Assembly: GCA_946902985.2 (NCBI GenBank)
Contig: OX336389.2
Span: 176,090,704 to 176,154,703, forward strand
Direction: 5' to 3'
DNA length: 64,000 nt
DNA from: Meconema thalassinum
Lineage: Eukaryota > Arthropoda > Insecta > Orthoptera > Tettigoniidae
The notes under the pieces were generated by a model. It was not told where the DNA came from, did no database searches, and saw only the letters and a list, made by a program, of their open reading frames with translations. A program made the translations under genes and the position numbers. How positions within the stretch are numbered: position 1 is the first letter of the stretch; every line of letters begins with the position of its first letter. This document shows, in pieces, positions 56,260 through 64,000 of this stretch.

Positions 56260-56272
56260 TTAATGCTTTCAA

Positions 56273-56569
56273 GGGGGCTGCGTTGCGCAGTCGGTAGAGG
56301 CGCTGAGCTTCTAACTGAAAGGGACTGGGTTCGATCCCCACCCAGGTAGTGGATTTTAGAAACAAAACTACCACTTTCGGAAACGCAAATAGCCCTGGGG
56401 TTCACTCAGACTACACCAGAAATGAGTACCAGGGTAATTCCTGGGAGCAAAGATGGCCTGACAAGGAGCTGACTACTCCATCCCATCTAGTGCCGATGTC
56501 GCAGAGTGGAAGCCTCTACCTTCCACTATTCCCAGGGCCTCCATGGCCTGTACGGAGTCGACTTTGCTT
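56273..56569 (+). repeat. tRNA-headed SINE (family 7)
   Basis: Head ggctgcgttgcgcagtcgg with B box gggttcgatcccc. Flanked by ttaatgctttcaa (56260-56272) and a one-mismatch copy ttaatgttttcaa just after 56569. Confidence 0.7.
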
Positions 56570-56644
56570 TTAATGTTTTCAAACGTTTACATCTCTTAGA
56601 TGTCAGTGTATGTAAGAAAGTGTTATTAAACTGCTGTAAAGTTT

Positions 56645-57800
56645 CAAAAGCTTTGTTCTTTTGGTTCCAGAGATAAAGGGCTCTTTGTTTCAGAAGCTTT
56701 GTTCTTATAGTTCCAGAGACAAAGAGCTCCTGGTTTCAGAAGCTTTTTTTTTTATGGTTCCAGAGATAAATCGCTATAAGTTTCAGAAGCTTCGGTCTTA
56801 TGGTTCCAGAGATAAAGGGCTCTTTGTTTTTATGGTTCCAGAGATAAAGGTCACTTTGTTTCGGAAGCTTTGTTCTTAAGGTTCCAGAGACAAAGGGCTA
56901 TTTGTTTCAGAGCTTTGTTTTTATGGTTCCAGAGATAAAGGGAACTTTGTTTCAGAAGCTTTGTTCTTATGGTTCCAGAGATAAAGGGCTCTTTGTTTCA
57001 GATGCTTTGTTCTCATGGTTCCAGAGATAAAGGGCTATAGGTTTCAGAAGCTTTGTTCTTATGGTTCCAGAGATAAAGGGCTCTTTGTTTCAGAAGCTTT
57101 GTTTTTATGGTTTCAGAGATAAAAGGCTCTTTGTTTCAGATTTTTTTTAGCGTATGGCTTTTAGTGCCGGGAGTGTCCGAGGACATGTTCGGCTCGCCAG
57201 TTTTGTAGCTACTTCGAGACGGACACCCAATGAGTGAGCTACAAGTACCGTTGGGGAGGGAAGTTGGAATGTAAGGACCAGGAGTTGGAAGGTAGCGGCT
57301 GTGGCCTATAGTTAGGGACCAACCCCGGCATTTGCCTGGAAGGAAGATGGGAAACCACAGAAGACCATCTTCAAGGTTGCCGGCGGGGGGATTCGAACCT
57401 CCTCGCCTCCCGGATGTGAGCGACTGCCAGCAGTCATGCCGTAACGACCACGGCTAACTCACCCGGTTTTGCTTCAGATGATTTGTTCTCATGGTTCCAG
57501 AGATAAAGGGCTATTTGTTTCAGAACCTTTGTTCTTATGGTTCCAGAGATAAAAGTGCTATTTGTTTCAGAAACTTTGTTCTTATGGTCTAGAGATGAAG
57601 TGCTATTTGTTTCAGAAACGTTCTTCTTATGGTTCCAGAGATGAAGTGCTATTTGTTTCAGAAGCTTTCTTCTTATGGTTCCTGAGGTAAAGGGCTCTTT
57701 GTCTCAGATGCTTTGGTCTTATGGTTCCAGAGATAAAGGGCTCTCTGTTTCAGAAACTTTCTTAATATGGTTCCAGAGATAAACGGATCTTTGTTTCGAA
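56645..57800 (+). repeat. 46-bp minisatellite, interrupted by a SINE
   Basis: Unit ggttccagagataaaggg + ctctttgtttcagaagct + ttgttcttat, repeated through the span with modest divergence. The array is split by a SINE 3 at 57149-57467. Confidence 0.85.
57149..57467 (-). repeat. SINE family 3 in the minisatellite
   Basis: Head at right (reverse ccgggtgagttagccg), T run at left. Inserted within a minisatellite unit (ttgtttcag on the left, ttgcttcag on the right). Confidence 0.85.
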
Positions 57801-58380
57801 AAATGCAATTTATCAGTAAAGCAGGTTAAGGTTGGAAGTTGTTAAAATGTTCTCTTACATTTACTCGTACATTTTCTTTTAAAAGGTCACTGTCGAAGCA
57901 ATCCCAATTCTCGCCTCAATTTACGTGCTCTCACTCTAATGCAGACACAACAATAACACAGGTTATCATTTTTATTTTAGTTATTTACTTTTGAAGTGTA
58001 ATATGGCAATATTTAAAAAAAGTTCTTGAGTGCAGATACACTTTTAAAAATTAGAATGAAAAAAATTCTAAATTTCTATGTCAGTTTGATCGAAATTGGC
58101 CTATCTAAATAATTTAGTTAACTACTTTTCAAAAAATGTCGTATTTTTCACATTTCTGCCGGTAATTTTGAGTCTGGGTTCTGTTTGTCTGATTCTGAAA
58201 TAAATAAAATAGTTTTACCTAATAAAGTTTGCTTTTGTAGCTACTACCACGAAAGTTCAAATTTGAGGGAAAATCCCTATTTTTACAAGTTGAAACGAAA
58301 ACAAACATAAATGTATATATATACATAACATTTATTTACAAAACATAGTTAACATTAATCTACAAATAAAAATGTTTTTT
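57801..58380. other. AT-rich intergenic DNA
   Basis: No gene or repeat recognised. Confidence 0.4.
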
Positions 58381-59164
58381 TTTTTTGGGTACTTCTTCTG
58401 TGTGGGTACGAACTTTCTCGTATTAGCCCCCAAATGTAATCTTTCATCATGTTCTCATACCGGGTGAGTTAGCCGTGGTCGTTACTGCGTGGCTGTAGGC
58501 AGTCGCTCACATCCGGGAGGTGACGAAGTTCGAATCCCCCCGCCGGCATCCTTGAAGATGGTCGTCTGTGGTTTCCCATCTTCCTTCCAGGCAAATGCCG
58601 GGGTTGGTCCCGAACTATAGACCACAGGCGCTACCTTTCAATTCCTCGTCCTTACAATCACACTTTCCTCCCCAGACAACATTCCACACGCAATGGCACT
58701 TCAAGCTCACCCCATGGGTGCCCGCTTAGAAGCAGCTACAAACTCTGGCGAGCCAATCATGTCCTCGGACACTCCAGGCACTAATAGCCATACGATAAAA
58801 GAAAAATCATGTTCTCATTATATTGTCCTTGGTAACGTTTTTCAAGGTGCATCACGTCTTGGTGAAAACGTTCCCCTTGCTCTTCTGAATATGCCCCCAA
58901 GTTGGTCCAAGTAAGCATGCAACATATGTACTGTACTTTAAGGGACATTCTGCAACCCATGAGTAAGTTCTCAAATATAGTGGAAATAAGCTGTTTGTAA
59001 TTCACAGCTTTCTGATTTCCAAGGAAGCCATGGATCACTGCTTTAAGGCTGTACCATGCTTGTTCATCATGGGTGTTGAGCAATTGTGGACATTCTTCGC
59101 TGGCCATTAGTTTCTTTATTTGAGGACCGACTAAAATACCAGCTTTAATTTCAGCTCCTGACAA
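58381..59164 (-). pseudogene. Element-associated protein C-terminus, split by a SINE
   Basis: The minus frame 59164-58819 contains IKAGILVGPQIKKLM, AVIHGFLGNQKAVNY, EEQGERFHQDVMHLEKRYQG, then QYNENM, and continues on the far side of the SINE (58458-58381: MMKDYIWGLIRESS). I recall this ERFHQD(I/V)...MEKRYQG module as widespread in arthropod genomes and repeat-linked, without knowing its function. No start or upstream domains are visible here, so this is a fragment. Confidence 0.6.
58459..58805 (+). repeat. SINE family 3 with 13-bp duplication
   Basis: Starts accgggtgagttagccgtgg. Flanked by atcatgttctcat at 58446-58458 and 58806-58818, and splits the pseudogene frame. Confidence 0.88.
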
Positions 59165-59269
59165 TTTAGGAAAACAAGTATTTAAATATACCCTCTCTTA
59201 CGTGTTCAAAGCCGTTACCCCTTAAACAGTCTACCAAAATTTCAAATATTTATTTATCATTGCATAAAG

Positions 59270-59572
59270 TACGAAGAGGTATTAAGACGAGTGGGAGAGG
59301 AGAGATGTTTCTGGCGAATGCTAATGAAGAGAAGAGATAGGTTGGTAGGACACTACTAAGACACCCAGGAATAGCAAGCTTAGTTATGGAAGGAAGGGTC
59401 GAGGACAAGAACTGTAGGGGTAGACCAAGGTTAGAATATGTTAAACAGATTGCCTCGGATGTAGGGTGTGGTAGCTATGTAGAGATGAAACGATTAGCTC
59501 AGGTCAGGGAGGCATGGAGAGTTGCATCAAACCAGTCAAAAGACTGAAGACTCAAACAACAACAACAACAAA
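59270..59572 (+). mobile_element. LINE 3' end with (CAA)n tail
   Basis: Encodes the last part of a retrotransposon ORF2 (ERCFWRMLMKRRDRLVGH, GRPRLEYVKQIASDVG, VREAWRVASNQSKD then stop) with one stop inside, followed directly by (caa)n. Possible short duplication aaagtac on both sides. Confidence 0.75.
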
Positions 59573-60760
59573 GTACAAGAGCAAACAATCTTAATTATGA
59601 ATGGCGTTTTAATTTCTGTTCAATGTAGACAGTCAGAATATATGCATTAAATAATAGACTCAACACAAAACGTTTTGCTTGTTGACTTGTGTAATAGGTG
59701 TTATGGTGGTCATTTTCTGAAGGTGTTAATTAGTTAGTTATTGTTGTTTTAACCCTTATAGTGCCAAAGGGCCGACGGAGCTTCTGCTGAAAAATGCTGC
59801 TGGCTTATCTATCGGCCCTATTTTAATGACATTTTGATTGTACTGTATTTCCAGCCACTCATTGCTGTCACTTTTGAAACCAAGATAACGCGGGAATCAT
59901 TCTCTCTCTGGATATATCGATGTGTTTAAGGCTAAATGTCCCGACGCTTTGGTATGAATATATTTCAACAGATGGCAGCACAAGCGAAGCTGCATTTATT
60001 TATTTACTTTTGTATCGAAGGGGAGCTCCGATCTGCGATATGAAAACTGCTATGTACTCTGTCTAGTAGCAGAATTGATATTAATTCATTGCTTTCTTTT
60101 TAATTTCAAAAACAGAAAAGTTGCTGTTTGTTTTTCAAATATCTGATTACAATTCGAAAGAAACCGGGCAATACGAAAGTTGAGTTTTACTCATTGATTC
60201 CGAAGCCGCATCGAAAACCTAAATCGGTTGAAGAGAATCGTCGGGATCGCTTTGGGAAGTTTGTGAATAAAAGTGTTACTGTATTTGCAACAAGACGCGG
60301 CAGTAGAACAAGGTCAAGGAGAGCGGGTTGGTGGAGGGTTGGGGGGGGGGGGGGGGGGGGGGGGGAGGTGAGGGGAGCGGATTCCGAGTGATTTCAGAGA
60401 GCGACAACCTTGCCAGACGGTATGGAATTCTCGAGCATCTAGTCCAATGTTGGGATTGACTGTGCTGGTTAGTTCTGAATTATTGTCAAGGTCTGGATAT
60501 TTCTGAGTGATCCTTTGATATTTTACCAGTTCCTAGTTACGACTTCTTGTTTTTAGTTCATCGATCTCATTAATTACTTTTTGTTTAATTTATTTTACCT
60601 GCAAAAGTATTATTTTTTAATGCCCGTTAGGTGTTCTATTTTCGGCACTTTATTTTTGGTCAGTATTTCTGGTAGAATAGATATATGTACATATAGGTAG
60701 GCTACGACTGGTGGAGAGCGTTACGGTCATCACGTGGAGTTATAGTTTCGTTTTTGTTGA
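59573..60760. other. Non-coding DNA with a G homopolymer
   Basis: Bases 60341-60365 are an almost pure G run. An 87-codon frame (60128-60391) runs into it and is basic (KKPGNTKVEFY...RKPKSVEENRRDRF). Its first half could be coding remains of the element that follows, but I cannot confirm it. Confidence 0.4.
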
Positions 60761-60763
60761 AAA

Positions 60764-62275
60764 ATGGAGCCACCACCAAAACCGATTCAAGGGCGTTCCA
60801 CTAAATCCCAGGTGAGATTGCGACTAAGTACCATGAAAAGGAAGCCAGGCCCTTAAAAAAAAACAAGAAAATCACCTCTTCACACCCGTAAGTTTTTTTT
60901 CCTAGTTTATATTTGAAATTATATATTTCTTTACGCTTGCATTAGAGAATCTGTAACGCACTGAGCAGTTATGATTTCACTTATATTTTATCTGTAGACA
61001 ACAAGTTGGATGACTAAACGTCACCCTGCAATCTGCAGGCTACATGGCTGAACAGCGCAGCGGTTGCTTGGTAGGCCTAGGCCCTTCATGTGCTGTCGCG
61101 TCATGGATGTAGTTTGTTTTTACTTCTAATACATAAGTGTGTGAGTACAAAATCACGAACTATTCAGTGTCAACTTTTTTCAGAGAATCAAGCTGGACTT
61201 CAAATGAAAACAATGCGTTGTGTGCAAAAATAAAGGCGTATCGATTGTGAAAATGGAAAATTGGATTCCGGAATTACTGGATTGGATTGGGATCTATAAA
61301 GACTGCAAGCAGTACTTTTGAACTTCCAGCGGGCAAGGTGAAGACGAACATCTAACTGCAACCAAACTTATGCGTTATTGCTTGCAACCCCTAATTGCAA
61401 AAAATTCCCAGCTAGTATCAAACACCACCAGCAATGCTGCCGAAAATTATATGTCCCTTGTTGCAAAATCCACGGGACGTAAGCAGATCAATCGAGGGAA
61501 ACGAGGTTCCTTCACTCATAGAACCAAAGCTGCCGGGCTGGTCTTTCAGTTTGGGTCATCCTGGCACTAAAAAACAATGCAATCAAATTAGGAAAAAAAA
61601 ACTGCCACAATTGTGAAGGGCACTGCACTCAGCAGAAAGAGAAGAAGTGCAGCTTTCCGAAAAACTTGATTTGCGTCGCGAGAAGGGAAAAGAATGTCCC
61701 GACAACAGTCAAATGAAATGAAACGTACTGTCTCACGTGATTATGGAAACCGATCAATGCAGTTAGATTTCGACGAGGTACTGTTGAGGGAGTTTAGTGC
61801 TGAGAAGATCAAGCAACTAACGCTTAATGAAGGCCATGTACAAAGCTGGAAAAGGAAACAAGGGGACAAAGGGAAAATGAAAAGTGGCACACTGATAGAG
61901 AGGACAGACTTACGGCATCCAATTTTGGATATGTATGCAAGAGGAGACCTACTTCGAAATGGGCTCCAGTAGCAAAGAACATTCTGTACGGCGAATTTCA
62001 CTGAAAAGCAATGCAGAATGACTGTGATAATGAGCGAATTGCAAAACGAAATTTAGAGGAGAAATCGGTAGAAAAGTAGAAGAATGTGGTGTTTTCGTAC
62101 ATAAAACTTATGGGTTTTTAGGTGCCGCCCCAGACGGATTAATAGGAGACGACGCTATAGTCGAAGTCAAGTGCCCTTATTCTGCATGGAATATGACCAT
62201 ACTGGAAGCCTGCAAAAAGCTAAAGTGATTTTGTTTGGCAGAAAGTAAGCGAAAAAAAAAAAGCCTAGAGAATGT
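60764..62275 (+). pseudogene. YqaJ-type nuclease protein of a mobile element, broken
   Basis: Successive plus-strand pieces: 61370-61567 with NTTSNAAENYMSLVAK and KRGSFTHRTKAAGL (a module preceding YqaJ domains in arthropod element proteins); 61694-61972; and about 62100-62200 with FLGAAPDGLIGDDAIVEVKC, the E-x-K active-site strand of the YqaJ/lambda-exonuclease-like fold. Stops and shifts separate the pieces, so no intact enzyme is encoded. Confidence 0.7.
61005..61110. repeat. Repeat shared with 36780-36905
   Basis: Located between the first and second pieces of the YqaJ pseudogene; probably a later insertion or an intronic repeat. Confidence 0.35.
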
Positions 62276-62543
62276 CAAGAACAGTGCCATTCAGAAGACA
62301 ACAGATTGATAACTCTCTAACACTCACATGATTTTTATTTCCATAACCAGAGCCAGTTGGAAATAACATAGCGGGAAATATGTTATTTTGTGGTCTGGAC
62401 GCCTAAGGACATTTACATACAAACAATAAGGAGGGACGAAAAGTTCTGGAGACAGAGATGCTTATGTAACTGACATTCTGCTAGGAGAAAATATTGTTGC
62501 CTGAGATCATTGATCCCAGGGTGACCAGATCAATGGATATAAG

Positions 62544-62656
62544 AAAAGGAAGGAAGCTTGTAGTTTAACGTGACCGTTAATCGCGAGATCATGAGCCACG
62601 GGACCTCCTTTTTACGTGGAATCCGAACCACAGGACATGGCATTTCACTTCGAAAA
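62544..62656 (-). repeat. SINE family 1, headless copy with duplication
   Basis: Flanked by atggatataag at 62533-62543 and 62657-62667. It stops at the same cttcgaa point as the copy at 18911-19014. Confidence 0.8.
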
Positions 62657-62669
62657 ATGGATATAAGGG

Positions 62670-63130
62670 AACCTGAGGTGAAGTAAAATACTGATTAGTG
62701 TGTGTAAATCATGAAACGTTATCTTTGATATGGAAAATATTGAAGCATTGATTTCAAGAACAGGAAATACTTAGGTATAATATTTTTTGTTTGATTATAG
62801 TACGCAGTACTAGTGCCTGTGCTAACAATAGGCAGATGAGAATATCTTAGGAACTTTAATTCTATATTATGTACATAATAATTTTGCTATTGGTATGCAT
62901 TTTAATAATTTTTCTATAGTAATAAAATGTCCTACATTAATGAACTTTTATTATTACTTCCATGACAATTGAAGTAAGTTATAGTGATTGGCCTCACGGA
63001 GTCGTTTCAGATCTCACGAAAAAAGGAGAGAATTAGAGCCCCACCCCTGACTCTAATACAGTTACACACATAATCAACTACACGGGACTGATGATGATGA
63101 TAATAATAATAATAATAATAATAATAATAT
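62670..63130. other. AT-rich intergenic DNA
   Basis: No gene. Ends in an (aataat)n tract that is the reversed tail of the following SINE. Confidence 0.4.
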
Positions 63131-63463
63131 TTTTTTAGCGTATGGCTTTTAGTGCCGGGAGTGTCCGAGGACATGTTCGGCTCGCCAGTTTTTGTAGCTG
63201 CTTCGAGACGGACACCCAATGTGTGAGCTACAAGTACCGTTGGGGAGGGAAGGAGGGAAGTTGGAATGTAAGGACGAGGAGTTGGAAGGTAGCGGCTGTG
63301 GCCTATAGTTAGGGACCAACCCCGGCATTTGCCTGGAAGGAAGATGGGAAACCACAGAAGACCATCTTCAAGGTTGCCGGCGGGGGGATTCGAACCTCCT
63401 CGCCTCCCGGATGTGAGCGACTGCCATCAGTCATGCCGTAACCACCACGGCTAACTCACTCGG
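63097..63463 (-). repeat. SINE family 3
   Basis: Reverse copy with (ATT)n-type tail at the left (63097-63132) and head at the right. A second short (taa)n tract after 63463 may be part of a duplication. Confidence 0.8.
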
Positions 63464-63469
63464 TATAAT

Positions 63470-63905
63470 AATAATAACAGTGGCGGCCGGTGGTATGTCA
63501 AGCAGGGTGTTGCACCAACATTTCTAATGTCGCAATTTTATATGGGAAGTTTACACATGTAACAAAAATGAATTAACGTTAGATAAACTACAGTTCTATA
63601 AAAACTGAAATACATGGGTTTTCCATAATAACTGTACGTTCGTCAAATAGACAAATCTTAATGGCTCTTTTGGGCTTCTTCCTATAGGAATTCATAAAAA
63701 AATCAGATATGTATTTGAGCCCTATGCCTGAGTTAATGGGAAGAATTTTAAACACAGCAGGTTGTCCAAGGTTGGGTCTCAATCTCCTGGATAATAAACT
63801 TTCTCAACAAACAAAAACATGGCAACCGAAAAGTTTGTACGTTAACGAAAAATGTTATTACTAACAAAGACGGGCACATATTCTGCATAAGGATAGGATT
63901 TTTAT
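63470..63905. other. Intergenic DNA
   Basis: No supported gene. A 64-codon minus frame at 63588-63782 is unremarkable. Confidence 0.4.
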
Positions 63906-63910
63906 CATTT

Positions 63911-64000
63911 TAAATGATCTTGTCGACTTCGTAGTTACGCTGGGGTCTGGCGTTACGATACGGTGACGGGACGAAATGTACCGAGAATGCACTGAGGTGT
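63911..64000 (-). repeat. Inverted copy of the 38.4-kb repeat edge
   Basis: aaatgatcttgtcgacttcg, then tggggtctggcgtta, match the reverse of the right end of 38145-38490. The repeat continues past the window. Confidence 0.55.

Noticed and set aside
59752..59790. Possible piggyBac terminus (TTAA followed by CCCTTATAGTGCC)
   Set aside because: No matching inverted end followed by TTAA was found to the right, so a chance match is equally likely.

Overview
This window is eukaryotic and almost certainly from an insect with a large, repeat-laden genome, probably polyneopteran-like; I cannot name the species. The evidence is (TTAGG)n insect-type telomeric repeats, GT-AG introns, many tRNA-headed SINE families with clean target-site duplications, Tc1/mariner, hAT, Helitron and non-LTR retrotransposon remains, and one recognisable host exon: the first coding exon of the cell-polarity gene bazooka/par-3, on the minus strand near 43.6 kb. 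No CRISPR, bacterial operon or structural RNA gene was seen.

The outstanding object is a 14,614-bp near-perfect palindrome at 3447-18060. Two 7,292-bp arms (3447-10738 and 10769-18060, position x pairing with 21507-x) flank a 30-bp spacer. The element is bounded by a 6-bp target-site duplication (cttggc, 3441-3446 and 18061-18066) and sits inside an older SINE whose two halves continue on either side. Its termini read 5'-AGTAGTGG-AGTAGTGG...CT-3'. A 5'-AG terminus, short reiterated tips, long inverted repeats and a 6-bp duplication are the signature of Polinton/Maverick (adintovirus-like) elements. None of their core genes (protein-primed DNA polymerase, integrase, ATPase, protease, capsid) is present.

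Each arm carries the same cargo, reading inward from the tip: 150-bp subterminal repeats; a 114-bp repeat pair; a TATA box and a small three-exon gene; an intact inhibitor of apoptosis (two BIRs plus RING); a 93-residue gene; two divergent FLYWCH zinc-finger paralogues in convergent orientation; a 46-unit 12-13-bp minisatellite; and (CCTAA)n tracts near the axis. My reading is that this is a cargo-only, palindromic derivative of a protein-primed virus-like transposon, comparable in shape to snap-back defective genomes of linear protein-primed viruses. It would be mobilised in trans if mobile at all.

The rest is host sequence dense with repeats: 1-3.4 kb SINEs and AT-rich DNA; 18.6-20.8 kb a decayed hAT transposon with 8-bp duplication; 23.7-30.9 kb SINEs; 30.9-32.8 kb a DNA-transposon remnant, a 128-bp tandem array and a Helitron-like 3' end; 33.6-35.1 kb an apparently intact Tc1 element; 39.8-41.3 kb a degenerate Tc1-like element; 43.5 kb the bazooka exon; 47.5 kb a perfect RFX X-box with a possible small exon nearby; 50.3-54.2 kb a four-deep nest of transposons; 56.6-57.8 kb a 46-bp minisatellite; 58.4-62.3 kb decayed element proteins, including a YqaJ-type nuclease. 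Because bazooka runs leftward from 43.5 kb, the palindrome may lie within a bazooka intron if no other gene intervenes.
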